DNA from: a virus
Strand: one strand, 5' to 3'
IMG/VR virus record: IMGVR_UViG_3300008448_000629
Location: 1 to 24,290 of that record
Length of the DNA: 24,290 nt
Shown here: one piece after another, positions 1 to 7,826 of the stretch
Position numbering within the stretch: the stretch's first letter is position 1
How the letters are laid out: each line of letters opens with the position of its first letter
Notes under the pieces: model-generated
What the model saw: only the letters and a program-made list of their open reading frames with translations
What the model was told of the DNA's origin: nothing
The model's database searches: none
Program-made: the position numbers and the translations under genes

Positions 1-557
1 TGTGTAACAGTTCCGCTTGAATCAATCTTGTCAACATCATACTCATCGTGTAGCAATACACCTTTACTTGTGCTCCATTGGATAGAGCGCAAATGTTGTT
101 GAACACTAAGGTTAGATGCAATAGGACCAGTAGTAATGTGACCAGAGGTGCAAGACTTGAGCAGTGTTGCCTGTCCTTTAGTCCATACATCTACACCTTT
201 GCTATCAGCAAAGCGATAATGCCCTACCTCATCGGTAGTAGCAGGGTCAAAGAACTTAATGCCTGTGCCAGAGTGAAACGACATCTGACTTCTAAGCCAC
301 CAGCCAGTTAGCGATTGCTCTCCTGGCTCAGCCTGATTATCAAATTGTTCTTTACGGAATGGTGCAGTCTGACGAATGTATGGTCTAGCATCATTGATTG
401 CATAGAAGAATGGCAAGCCACCAAGTGCAACGTCATAGGATTCGTTTGTATTCTGCCAGATTCCTCCGTCAGCAACGATACCTACGTCAACTGCAATTGC
501 TAAGCCTACGTCTGGAGTGGACGAACCACGACCTTCGGTAATATCACGACCTGCCAC
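1..557 (-). CDS. Tail protein, 5' part of gene (cut by left window edge)
   Basis: An open frame runs from a GTG start at 557 to the left edge with no stop, giving about 185 residues of a longer protein. The start is set by a strong AAGGAG Shine-Dalgarno five bases upstream, and an in-frame stop lies further upstream. The N-terminus reads MAGRDITEGRGSS and is followed by Gly/Asp-rich beta-type sequence with the motifs GWWLRSQ, IKFFDP and YRFADSKGVDVWTKGQ. It has no signal peptide or membrane segment. It is the last gene of the adhesion module and starts 13 nt after the preceding Ala-rich gene. Position and composition suggest a large tail component (nozzle, hub or tailspike-like), but I cannot name a family. 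The real C-terminus lies outside the window. Confidence 0.8.
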   Translation of the reverse strand, partial: MAGRDITEGRGSSTPDVGLAIAVDVGIVADGGIWQNTNESYDVALGGLPFFYAINDARPYIRQTAPFRKEQFDNQAEPGEQSLTGWWLRSQMSFHSGTGIKFFDPATTDEVGHYRFADSKGVDVWTKGQATLLKSCTSGHITTGPIASNLSVQQHLRSIQWSTSKGVLLHDEYDVDKIDSSGTVT

Positions 558-570
558 GTATGCTCCTTAA

Positions 571-789
571 TTAAGAAAGTAAAAGTTTTGCTTGCTCTTC
601 TGTAATACCTAGTTGTGCTAAGAGTGCTGCCTTGGCTGTAGCCTTTGCTTCGGCTTCGGCTTGGGCTGCTGCTTGCGCTGCTTGGTCTGCTTCGTATTGA
701 GCAAATTCTGCATCGTTCATTTCACGCTCAATAATTTCGCCTGTTGATACATCATGAATTACAACTATTGGTCGTTTTGATTTTGTCAT
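571..789 (-). CDS. Small Ala-rich protein, tail-fibre helper-like (copy 2)
   Basis: A 72-aa protein. A short beta-type N-terminus (IVVIHDVSTGEIIEREM) leads into an Asp/Glu start of helix and a long Ala/Gln/Glu/Lys stretch (about residues 28-58) likely to form one long helix or coiled coil. It ends in LGITEEQAKLLLS. It is clearly paralogous to the 74-aa protein at 1536-1760, sharing the TGE...ER...D.E...E layout and an LG(I/L)T.EE end. The start codon overlaps the stop of the upstream adhesin-like gene by one base (TAATG), so translation is probably coupled. Small proteins of this layout are common beside phage tail-fibre genes, but their role (chaperone, linker or structural) is not established. 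Function is inferred from context only. Confidence 0.72.
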   Translation of the reverse strand: MTKSKRPIVVIHDVSTGEIIEREMNDAEFAQYEADQAAQAAAQAEAEAKATAKAALLAQLGITEEQAKLLLS

Positions 790-1526
790 TATTTCACTCC
801 GTAAAGTAAGGCGGTCCCACCGCTAAAAGTTCCTGCACCTGGAAAAATTGTAATGCTTGAAATTGCAGAAGTTGAGTTAAAAGCCCCAAATTTTCGACTT
901 ATTCCTATGCTTGTAGTTGTTGTTTGGTCGATACCAAACATAACCGAATCGCATAGTTTCCAAGTTACAGTATTCGCATAATCATAAAGATTATGAACGC
1001 CGAAACCTGTATTGTTAGTGTTATCATTTCCAGGACTATCAATAGAACTTGAGTTAAAAGTTTTAGTTCCTAAATTATCGGTAGAAGCGACATAATTATT
1101 TGTAGTAACACCATTAAAACGTAAGTTATATGATTCTCCGTCAGTAGTGGATTTGAAACCTCGAATAACTAATTGTAAATTATTGTAGGTAGCGGGAATA
1201 CTTGAAAGAGTTATTGTTGAACCAGTTAACGAAGTTGTGCTGATAAGGGTCATTCCGCCAGCAGCAGGCGTAGCCCACTTAAGTCCTGTAGCCTCAGCAC
1301 TGTCTGCAGTAAGAACTGTGTTGTTAGCACCAACTGCTAATCTAGCAACCGTTGCCGATGCTGTCGCTGCTAACAAGTCACCCTTGGTCGTTGCTGTTGA
1401 CTTTGCTATCTTGGCATCTACCTGTGTTTGAACGGCAGAAGTGACACCATCTAGGTATCCAAGTTCTGTTGCTGATACAGTAGTTAGTGCGGTTCCCGCG
1501 TTGGCTAAATCTCTTGCTTTACTCAT
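789..1526 (-). CDS. Tail fibre/adhesin with stalk module and YGVK-ending beta module
   Basis: A 245-aa protein with a two-part build. Residues 1-45 carry a fibre repeat of the ALTTVSATELGYLDGVTSAV type, common in trimeric phage fibres. Residues 47-86 (KGDLLAATAS...ATGLKWA) closely match a segment near the end of the 701-aa fibre in this window. Residues 91-245 are a beta-rich module beginning LISTTSLTGS and ending ALLYGVK. This module is paralogous to those of the three genes at 1771-3358. ATG start with AAGGAT upstream. The stop overlaps the next start by one base. It is probably a receptor-binding or fibre-tip protein built by joining a fibre stalk to the repeated tip module. Tip function is inferred; the sequence shows the paralogy. 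Confidence 0.8.
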   Translation of the reverse strand: MSKARDLANAGTALTTVSATELGYLDGVTSAVQTQVDAKIAKSTATTKGDLLAATASATVARLAVGANNTVLTADSAEATGLKWATPAAGGMTLISTTSLTGSTITLSSIPATYNNLQLVIRGFKSTTDGESYNLRFNGVTTNNYVASTDNLGTKTFNSSSIDSPGNDNTNNTGFGVHNLYDYANTVTWKLCDSVMFGIDQTTTTSIGISRKFGAFNSTSAISSITIFPGAGTFSGGTALLYGVK

Positions 1527-1535
1527 TAGTTATCC

Positions 1536-1760
1536 TTACTTAGATAGGGCTGCGATTTCCTCGGCTGTTAAACCAAGGGCTGCTAATTTAGCCTGTCCTG
1601 CTGCTTTGGCTGCAGCGACTGCTGCTGCTTCGGCTTCTGCTGCTGCTTGTTGGTCTGCTGCTGCTAGGGCTGCTGCCTCTTGTGCCGCAATTTCGTCAGG
1701 TGTTAAGTCACGCTCTGTGACTTCTCCTGTGGTGCAGTTTACTTCTATTGCTTTTGTCAT
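1536..1760 (-). CDS. Small Ala-rich protein, tail-fibre helper-like (copy 1)
   Basis: A 74-aa protein with an N-terminal IEVNCTTGEVTERDLTPDE segment and then a strongly Ala-rich helical region (about residues 26-60) ending LGLTAEEIAALSK. It is paralogous to the 72-aa protein at 571-789. It lies between two adhesin-like genes, so the order adhesin, helper, adhesin, helper looks like a duplicated two-gene cassette. A GGAG ribosome-binding site lies just before the ATG. It may be a fibre-assembly chaperone or a coiled-coil connector. No catalytic motif is seen and the role is unproven. Confidence 0.72.
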   Translation of the reverse strand: MTKAIEVNCTTGEVTERDLTPDEIAAQEAAALAAADQQAAAEAEAAAVAAAKAAGQAKLAALGLTAEEIAALSK

Positions 1761-1770
1761 TAGTATCTCC

Positions 1771-2298
1771 TTAGTTTTTCTTGATGCCGTATAAATAGAA
1801 TGATGAGCCTGTTACGAAATTAGCACCAACAAATGAAACAATGTTTATTGATGTCATAGCAGCAGTGTTACGCCATAAACCTGCATTTGCTCCCATACTA
1901 AAATTAGTAGTGTTTCCTTCTGCCATAGAAGTTAATGACAAAGGTTTATTTTGTGATGCAGTGTAACTTGGTATATAAAGTTCGGTATTGGAAAAAGTAT
2001 TGGAAGTAGCGTTTGCTCCATCTGTATAATAATAAAATGTATCAGAAGGTGTTCCATTTGCTCGCCCACTAAGAACAGTGGTTGAATTATTAACGTATAA
2101 AGAAGTAGCGCTATAAACAGAAGCAGTATCAGAATTAAATGTTAAAAACAAACCATCATTTACCGCTGCTCTATCACTTCGTATAGATGCTCTAACCACC
2201 AAATCAGTATAAGTAGCAGGAATTGACGAGAAGGTAACACTTGCAGCAGATGAGGCAAGCACGTTAGAACTAATCAGGGTATAGGTATTTGCTGCCAT
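1771..2298 (-). CDS. Adhesin-like beta protein, YGIK family (member 3)
   Basis: A 175-aa protein rich in Ser, Thr and Asn with alternating beta-type sequence. It starts MAANTYTLISSNVLASSAAS, has VTFSSIPATYTDLVVRASIRS (about residues 22-42) and ends in SFYLYGIKKN. The same landmarks (I-x-T/S-x(4)-S..VTFSSI....Y..L, then IT/MTSI.I...., then LYGIK) recur in the two upstream genes and in the C-terminal half of the 245-aa protein. The start overlaps the upstream stop by one base (TAATG). It is likely a small trimeric or beta-sandwich receptor-binding subunit of the tail. The paralogy is visible; the binding role is inferred from its place in the fibre module. Confidence 0.77.
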   Translation of the reverse strand: MAANTYTLISSNVLASSAASVTFSSIPATYTDLVVRASIRSDRAAVNDGLFLTFNSDTASVYSATSLYVNNSTTVLSGRANGTPSDTFYYYTDGANATSNTFSNTELYIPSYTASQNKPLSLTSMAEGNTTNFSMGANAGLWRNTAAMTSINIVSFVGANFVTGSSFYLYGIKKN

Positions 2299-2780
2299 TA
2301 TGCCGCCTTAATTCCGTAAAGTGTGGCGGTTCCAGTAATGTTTGAACCTGAAAAACCATAAACACGGATAGATGTAATTGCAGAAGTGCTACGCCATAAT
2401 CCTACTGACTGTCTAGTATTTCCGCTGCCGTTGTTATCTTCTGATGAAGAATTAAGGCAAGTTTTGTTTGTAGAACCTGCATAAGAAAAAATGTCGCAAG
2501 TCACTAAATTGGGATTTGTTCCTGTTAATGATTGCACAATTAGCCTGTCAATAGAAGTATTGCGTGAGGAAACTGCTGAAGTTCCATCTCCTCGCAAAAC
2601 TGTTAATGAATAATTTGTAGCAGTATCGCCATTAAATTGTAAACATAAAGCCTGTGCTGAGGATACCCCTACAAAAACCAGTCTTAAATCAGTCCAAGAA
2701 GATGCAATGCTTGAAAAAGTTACTTCACTTGTTGAGCCACTTAAAGTAGTTGTTGCTATCGGTTCATAAGTTGCAGCCAT
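2298..2780 (-). CDS. Adhesin-like beta protein, YGIK family (member 2)
   Basis: A 160-aa protein and the shortest stand-alone copy of the repeated tip module. It starts MAATYEPIATTTLSGSTSE, continues VTFSSIASSWTDLRLVF and ends TATLYGIKAA. A central region (about residues 70-130) differs most from the paralogues, as expected for a binding surface under diversifying selection. One-base overlaps join it to both neighbours. No signal peptide, enzyme motif or membrane segment is seen. It is best described as a minor tail or receptor-binding protein of unknown target. Confidence 0.77.
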   Translation of the reverse strand: MAATYEPIATTTLSGSTSEVTFSSIASSWTDLRLVFVGVSSAQALCLQFNGDTATNYSLTVLRGDGTSAVSSRNTSIDRLIVQSLTGTNPNLVTCDIFSYAGSTNKTCLNSSSEDNNGSGNTRQSVGLWRSTSAITSIRVYGFSGSNITGTATLYGIKAA

Positions 2781-3358
2781 TATGCTCCCTTAATTCCGTA
2801 TAGGGCTATTGAAGTGCCAGCCTGATAAGTTATGCCGTAAATTTCAATAGATGTAATTGCGGTAGTTGCTAAATAAGCGGCTGAGCCTAAAACAATTTCG
2901 CCTGACCCGTTTCCGTCTTGTCCAGAAAGCCAGCGAACTGTCTTGTTTTTAGTAGTAGATGTGTAATCAAGAATGTCAATGACGCTTACATTGGGATAAG
3001 TAGGACTTGTGCCGTTAGGAAATTGCAAGCGGCTAATGGTGTTTAGGGCAGAACTACCACCAGCAGAAGCAGTAGAGCCATCGCCGTTTAAGTAATGCTG
3101 CGAGTAAATACTGCTCGTTGCGCCGTTGATACGCATTAAAATAAAACTACCATTGTCAGAAGTTTTAATGTTGTAGCGAATTTGTAGATGACTATATGAA
3201 CCTGAGATAGACGAAAAAGTTACACTTGTGCCACTTGTAGGAGTTGCAGTAGCAATAGATTCATAGGAGTTTGGAATAAAGGCATCGTTACCCACTAACA
3301 TACCTTGATACTTAATAGTATTGGTTAGACTAGAGCGTTTAAAACTTCTAAGTGTCAT
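2780..3358 (-). CDS. Adhesin-like beta protein, YGIK family (member 1)
   Basis: A 192-aa protein. A unique N-terminal segment (residues 1-30, MTLRSFKRSSLTNTIKYQG) may attach it to the virion. From about residue 32 it follows the family pattern: YESIATATPTSGTSVTFSSI, later ITSIEIYGITYQAGTSIALYGIKGA-type sequence to the end. The ATG overlaps the TGA of the upstream glycine-rich gene by one base, so translation is probably coupled. It is likely a receptor-binding tip subunit by context. It is the only family member with a lysine/arginine-rich extra N-terminus. Confidence 0.77.
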   Translation of the reverse strand: MTLRSFKRSSLTNTIKYQGMLVGNDAFIPNSYESIATATPTSGTSVTFSSISGSYSHLQIRYNIKTSDNGSFILMRINGATSSIYSQHYLNGDGSTASAGGSSALNTISRLQFPNGTSPTYPNVSVIDILDYTSTTKNKTVRWLSGQDGNGSGEIVLGSAAYLATTAITSIEIYGITYQAGTSIALYGIKGA

Positions 3359-4188
3359 CAGAAAGTTATACTTCCACTTGCAGTAAATTTATATATATTG
3401 TATCCACCGCTAGTGGTTAACGTAGGAGAACCAGTAGTGCTTGCAGCAGTAGATAAAGTTTTAACAATTACTACACCACTTCCACCTGCTGCGCCAGCGC
3501 GTGTATCTAAACATCCACCGCCACCACCTCCAGTGTTGGCTGTGCCAGCAACAGCGGCTGCCGATGTTTGAGCACCTTTACCACCACCACCTGCGCCGCC
3601 AGAGCCGCCAGTAGTTCCATCTCCACCACCACCGCCTCCACCATAAGTTACAGATGAGCCAGTAATAGATGAGGCTGTTCCTGCTCCGCCTGTGCCGTTA
3701 GAATTACCCGCTGCAGATGTTCCTCCACCGCCAGCACCTCTACCACCACTACCTTCGCCACCTTCATAACCATAACCAGATACACCAAGACCTTGAACAG
3801 ATGCTGAGTTGTTATATCCTGGTCCACCACCAGCACCGCAACCACCAGATTTAGGAATAAGGGTTCTTGCTAATGCTACTGTATTTGGATTACTACCAGT
3901 TTCAGAACCGCCTCCACCACCTGGAACAATAATTCCAAATGCAGAACTAATCCCACCATTTGCACCAGCAGCGCCACCAGCGCCAACGGTTATTGTATAA
4001 GTTGTTCCTTTAGTAATTTTTGTTGATGCTGTTGTAAACCCACCAGCACCTCCACCACCACCGCCTGAACCAAATCCTGATGTTGGTGCGCAACCGCCAC
4101 CGCCACCTGCTTGAATAAGATATTCAACGCCTAAAGAATAGTCAACATTTGTTTTTGTAAAACCTTGTGAAAAAGATAAAATTCCCAT
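3358..4188 (-). CDS. Glycine-rich tail tip adhesin-like protein
   Basis: A 276-aa protein dominated by glycine blocks. Runs of four to seven glycines occur about ten times between residues 29 and 245, and about a third of the residues in that stretch are Gly. The N-terminus (GVEYLIQAGGGGG) and the end (VVIVKTLSTAAS...GGYNIYKFTASGSITF) flank this core. Similar Gly-rich domains are known in phage fibre-tip adhesins, where polyglycine-II helices pack into a rigid sandwich and the loops between them determine receptor choice (T2/T6-type gp38). By analogy it is a candidate receptor-recognition protein. The ATG lies three bases after the preceding stop and has no obvious Shine-Dalgarno, so it probably depends on coupling. 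The homopolymeric codon runs invite slippage or recombination. Confidence 0.75.
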   Translation of the reverse strand: MGILSFSQGFTKTNVDYSLGVEYLIQAGGGGGCAPTSGFGSGGGGGGAGGFTTASTKITKGTTYTITVGAGGAAGANGGISSAFGIIVPGGGGGSETGSNPNTVALARTLIPKSGGCGAGGGPGYNNSASVQGLGVSGYGYEGGEGSGGRGAGGGGTSAAGNSNGTGGAGTASSITGSSVTYGGGGGGGDGTTGGSGGAGGGGKGAQTSAAAVAGTANTGGGGGGCLDTRAGAAGGSGVVIVKTLSTAASTTGSPTLTTSGGYNIYKFTASGSITF

Positions 4189-4190
4189 TG

Positions 4191-4520
4191 TTAGGAAATC
4201 TCGCTTCCAAAAGCAGCAAATGAAACAGTTGCTGTTGAAGCATATACAGTAATAATATCGGTAGTGGCTAGAGTTAAACCTAGCGTAAGTGCAGTTGAAT
4301 CTGAAGCACCAACGGCTACATCGTAAGCCACATAGTGTTGCGCTGCCAAGGTTGCTCCTGCTGGACGAACTGCAATACGGAATGTAGCAGCAGTTGCTGT
4401 TTGATTACATATTGTAATTGTTGATACTACTGTTGAAGTAGCAGAAGGAACTGTGTAGAGGGTTGTTGCTGTTGTTGCGCTTGGGTTGCTTTGACCAAGC
4501 ACCTTGTAAGTTGTTGGCAT
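4191..4520 (-). CDS. Small tail-associated beta protein
   Basis: A 109-aa Thr/Ala/Val-rich protein. It starts MPTTYKVLGQSNPSATTATT, has a VPSATSTVVSTITICN strand region, a central FRIAVRPAGA...QHYVAYD segment and ends ATVSFAAFGSEIS. Proteins with this layout recur, to my recollection, near tail-fibre genes of aquatic phages, but I know no assigned function. ATG start with a clear AAGGAG site upstream. It lies between the 701-aa fibre gene and the glycine-rich adhesin gene, so it may join or cap the fibre. No enzyme motif, membrane segment or signal peptide is seen. Confidence 0.75.
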   Translation of the reverse strand: MPTTYKVLGQSNPSATTATTLYTVPSATSTVVSTITICNQTATAATFRIAVRPAGATLAAQHYVAYDVAVGASDSTALTLGLTLATTDIITVYASTATVSFAAFGSEIS

Positions 4521-4541
4521 TTATTTCTCCTTAGTGTTTGA

Positions 4542-6647
4542 TTAAGCACCCATCAGCAAAAATACTGTTGGGGTTGGGTCTGTTGTAATGGTTCCCCAAG
4601 ATGCACTTGAGCCATTAGTTGTTAAATACTTTCCACTGTTACCAGTCTGAGAAGGTAGAGCATCTACTGCAGCCCACTCTAAACCTGTAGCGGTTGCTGA
4701 GTTAGCCTTTAATACTTGACCATTAGTTCCTACTGTTAACTTACCAGCAGTGTCTGCGCTAGTAGCAACCAGTATGTCACCCTTAGCATCAAACAATGTA
4801 GGGCTAAGAACATTCGCTACTTCAAACGGAGTAAAGGTAATTATTTCAAGAACATCTCCAGCAGTTAGTGCTGCAAGAGAGGCAATGCTTGTTCCATTAG
4901 TTGCTACATAATCTGTTGAGCGAACTAGTAGAACACCATTTAGGTATACCTGCTCTTTACCTACAATATAGGAAAGAGTTAATCCGTTATCATCAAGACC
5001 TGACTCAGATGTTTCTCCACCTGCTGCTGTAAAGCGATAGCGGTAGATGTCGGCAGTAGATGAGATAGATGCCCAAGCAGCACCATCCCACGCAAGCATT
5101 GCGTTAGATACAGAGTTCCAATATAAAGCACCTTCAATAAGAGCATTGCCATCATTGTCTACGCTAGGAGCGCTAGACTTGGCTCCAAGGTATCTATCGT
5201 CAAAGTTGTCATAGGTTGTGGCAGCAGCAGCAGCGGAGGCTGCAGCAGCCGTAGCAGAGCCAGCAATAGTATCTACATAAGCCTTAGTAGCAGCGTGTAG
5301 GTCTACTGTAGGAGCACCTGACAGAGTAAGAGCACCTGTCATTGTGCTTCCTGCCTTTAAGACAAAGGAGTCGTAGACAGTTCCACCTGCTTGGATTGCT
5401 GTTGCAATCTCACCAAGGGTATCTAGTGTTCCAGGTGCAGAGTTAACAAGGTCAGCAACCTTGGTATCTACGTAAAGTTTAGTTGCTGCATCAGTATTAA
5501 CTGTTGGTGTAGCAAGAGAAGTAATCTTCTGGCTATTAACAGATACTGAACCAGTAGGTGCAGCCATCTGGTCTAGGCGAGATGTTCTTACTTGGGTATC
5601 AAAATCAGATACAGTTGCTGCTAGTTGAGTGCCAGTGTGGTTAGCACGGGCATAAGGGTCTGTGACCATCTTGGCTGCAGTGATAGTTCCATTAGCAATA
5701 TCTGATGCAACAATAGTTCCATCTACCAAGTCAGCAGAGGTAATAGTTCCACCAAGGTCTAACTTAGTCTTAGCAATAGCAGCAGAAGCATTAACATCTG
5801 CGTTAACAATTGCACCAGTGCCAATTACTGTAGTAAGGCTTACGTTTCCTGTGCCATCAAATGTAACACCGCTTGCCTCTACATCTCCAGTAAGTTGGAA
5901 TGTTCTACCAGTAGCAAGAGCAGTAGCAGTTGCAGCATTACCTGTTGCGCTACCTGCTGAACCAGATACGTTACCAGTTACGTTACCAGTAAGGTTACCT
6001 GTAAAGGTTCCAGCAATAGCACCTGTGCCAGTAATGGTTGGGCTAGTTAAAGATTTGTTAGTAAGAGTCTGAGTAGTATCTGTGCCAACTAAAGTTGTAG
6101 TTGCATCTGGGATAGTTACTGTTCTATCTGCTGTTGGGTCTACAACTGTAAGGGTTGTTTCAAAGGCATCAGCGGTAGCACCTTCAAATACAATGTTGCC
6201 ATCACCAAGAGTAAGGCTTGTAATTACTGGACTTGTTAAAGTCTTGTTAGTCAGTGTCTGGGTATCAGTGGTTCCCACTACAGAACCTGCTAAACCGTGA
6301 ACTGCTGCACTTGCTTCAATGTGGTCATTGGCTTCTTGGTAATCTCTACCAATTGCCATATGTCGCACTACTGCACCAGCAGAGTGAGATGAGCCAGTGC
6401 CAGGTGATGCTGAGTCAATACCTCTAGCAATTGTTAGTGTGTTACCAGATGAGTATAAGGTTACGTTTACAATTTCTTCAAGGGCTGTATCAGGGTCAAT
6501 CACCACTGTATAGGTCTGTGTGCCAGTAAGTGTCTTACCACCCATAACCGCTGGACCGTTGACTACAGTCATTGATGTAACCGTAGCGTTGATAGATGAA
6601 GCCAGTGTTGTCTGCTGGGCTTTTGAGGAATATTTTCTAGTTGTCAT
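4542..6647 (-). CDS. Long tail fibre protein
   Basis: A 701-aa protein and the main fibre of the module. Residues 1-115 look like a virion-attachment domain, with EEIVNV...GNTLTIARGID and HSAGAVVRH resembling a segment of the neck protein just upstream. Two copies of a TQTLTNK(T/S)LTSP(V/T)IT repeat follow at about 128-144 and 190-206. Then come a Gly/Asn/Thr-rich region with GNLTGNVTGNVSGSAGSATG, two phage-fibre ATK(L/A)YVDT repeats, and an Ala-rich linker (about 465-480). After these lie a YLGAKSSAPSVDNDGN segment and a C-terminal KGDILVATSADTAGKLTVG segment (621-660) shared with the 245-aa protein. The ATG follows the upstream gene by seven bases. No tail-spike hydrolase motif is recognised. 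It is a fibre with high confidence; its receptor is unknown. Confidence 0.88.
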   Translation of the reverse strand: MTTRKYSSKAQQTTLASSINATVTSMTVVNGPAVMGGKTLTGTQTYTVVIDPDTALEEIVNVTLYSSGNTLTIARGIDSASPGTGSSHSAGAVVRHMAIGRDYQEANDHIEASAAVHGLAGSVVGTTDTQTLTNKTLTSPVITSLTLGDGNIVFEGATADAFETTLTVVDPTADRTVTIPDATTTLVGTDTTQTLTNKSLTSPTITGTGAIAGTFTGNLTGNVTGNVSGSAGSATGNAATATALATGRTFQLTGDVEASGVTFDGTGNVSLTTVIGTGAIVNADVNASAAIAKTKLDLGGTITSADLVDGTIVASDIANGTITAAKMVTDPYARANHTGTQLAATVSDFDTQVRTSRLDQMAAPTGSVSVNSQKITSLATPTVNTDAATKLYVDTKVADLVNSAPGTLDTLGEIATAIQAGGTVYDSFVLKAGSTMTGALTLSGAPTVDLHAATKAYVDTIAGSATAAAASAAAAATTYDNFDDRYLGAKSSAPSVDNDGNALIEGALYWNSVSNAMLAWDGAAWASISSTADIYRYRFTAAGGETSESGLDDNGLTLSYIVGKEQVYLNGVLLVRSTDYVATNGTSIASLAALTAGDVLEIITFTPFEVANVLSPTLFDAKGDILVATSADTAGKLTVGTNGQVLKANSATATGLEWAAVDALPSQTGNSGKYLTTNGSSASWGTITTDPTPTVFLLMGA

Positions 6648-6654
6648 TTTTTAC

Positions 6655-7575
6655 CTATCGGCTGTAGTGGACGCGGATTGGATAGAGCGTTTGTTGTCTT
6701 TGGGTTTCTTCGTTCAAGCGTTGTGTATATAGAGCGTAAAGTTGTTTGGTTGCAGATTGAGATGAACCATAAGGGCGCTTAGTATCTGTCTCATCAGCCT
6801 GTGGGCTAACCTGTGCAGCACGTGCTGGGTCAAGATAGGTAAGCAAGCGATAGGCAGAACCTAGGATAATTACATCCTTGCAAGATTCTGGCAGACCAGT
6901 TTGTGTTGAGAAGTCTTGAGCATTAGTTGTGAAAGCCTCTGGGTCTGTAGCATAAATAATCTTTACAGTTCTACCAGGGGTAATGTAGTCTCCGATAGTT
7001 ACGGTCTGAGCATTTGCTCCGAAGGCTGTAGCATCTGCTACTGAATCCCAAGACCAACGGCGAACAGGAATCCATTCTTCAGAAGGACCAACTGATTGCC
7101 ACATAATGGTTAGGATATTTTGGATATCTAAATCATTAAAATCATATGTTGTCTTAGCAGCGTTAAAAGTAAAGGTCGTAACCTTAGCGGCAAAGATAGA
7201 TGAGCCAATGGCTCTAATAGTATCGTTGATTGCCTTCTTGATTACATAACGTGGGAACGTAGGCGAGATAGTAACCTTTGCATCTTGTGCGTGGGTTGTC
7301 GCAGTAGTTCCAAGGTAGCCTCTACCCCAAGGGGAGATAGTCGCTGTGTTAGAGATGCGGTCAAATGAATCAATCCACATTAACTCTTCATCAATTTCTA
7401 TGACACCCTTGCCAACATTGTCAGTTGAACCTAGGTCAAGAATTGTTGGAGATGCACTAGATGATACAGTTGTAGTGACAGTAGAGCGAAGATGTGTAGC
7501 CCTATCCTGATTAAAGGTATATCCTGATAGGTTTAGTTGGACTTCATTGATTAGGTCCGTTAGTGTAGTTGTCAC
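6655..7575 (-). CDS. Putative neck/head-tail adaptor protein
   Basis: A 306-aa protein. The N-terminus (TLTDLINEVQLNLSGY) is helical and resembles the start of head-completion/adaptor proteins. Residues 62-102 (EELMWIDS...ATISPWGRGYLGTTATTH) form a small beta domain with an RG..GT.A..H pattern. The remainder alternates helices and strands and ends in a polar helix (QLYALYTQRLNEETQRQQ). The GTG start at 7575 overlaps the upstream TGA by four bases (GTGA). It sits between the head genes and the fibre gene, where a T7 gp11-like tubular or neck protein would be expected. I infer a structural connector. The exact family is not recognised. Confidence 0.62.
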   Translation of the reverse strand: MTTTLTDLINEVQLNLSGYTFNQDRATHLRSTVTTTVSSSASPTILDLGSTDNVGKGVIEIDEELMWIDSFDRISNTATISPWGRGYLGTTATTHAQDAKVTISPTFPRYVIKKAINDTIRAIGSSIFAAKVTTFTFNAAKTTYDFNDLDIQNILTIMWQSVGPSEEWIPVRRWSWDSVADATAFGANAQTVTIGDYITPGRTVKIIYATDPEAFTTNAQDFSTQTGLPESCKDVIILGSAYRLLTYLDPARAAQVSPQADETDTKRPYGSSQSATKQLYALYTQRLNEETQRQQTLYPIRVHYSR

Positions 7576-7826
7576 GCGTTTATGCTCCTTAAGGCTGCAG
7601 GGGCTGCTAAGCCCGTAGTTGAAGCAAGTTCATTACAGATGCCATCAATATCTTTAAAGTTATCTCTTGTTCTTGCTGCTTGTGCTTTGATGTTAAGAGC
7701 ACCTACAGTTGCAAGTCCAGTTGTCCCAGCCCAAGCATTAGCAGCACCTTGTTCATCTAATCCAGTTGTGCCAGCAAGCCTATTAAGTTCTGCTGTAAGA
7801 CTGCTACCTGCTTTGCCTAGTGCCAT
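7572..7826 (-). CDS. Small TTGL-repeat protein
   Basis: An 84-aa, mostly helical protein with three copies of an (A/S)TTGL motif (LAGTTGLDEQGAANAWAGTT, then AGTTGLATVGALN, then LASTTGLAAPAAL), each followed by a short helix. Asn-Xaa-Leu-Ala lead-ins precede two of them. I recall similar TTGL-repeat small proteins in aquatic phage structural regions. None has a function I can name. It overlaps the neck gene by four bases and starts nine bases after the glycosyltransferase stop. It is likely a minor virion component. The internal repeat is directly visible. Confidence 0.72.
   Translation of the reverse strand: MALGKAGSSLTAELNRLAGTTGLDEQGAANAWAGTTGLATVGALNIKAQAARTRDNFKDIDGICNELASTTGLAAPAALRSINA

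Noticed and set aside
78-503. Two plus-strand ORFs at the left edge
   Set aside because: The minus strand carries one uninterrupted frame with a strong RBS and phage-tail-like motifs across the entire interval.
3648-4000. Minus-strand Val-rich and plus-strand Pro-rich ORFs over the glycine-rich gene
   Set aside because: GGN-codon runs leave all other frames open by chance; the products are mere shadows of the glycine blocks.
5662-6072. 136-aa plus-strand ORF over the fibre gene, with others at 6082-6300 and 1441-1794
   Set aside because: They lie antisense to low-complexity Thr/Ala/Val-rich fibre or Ala-rich genes with real domain patterns, have odd Val/Ala/Pro composition and no supporting RBS or neighbours.
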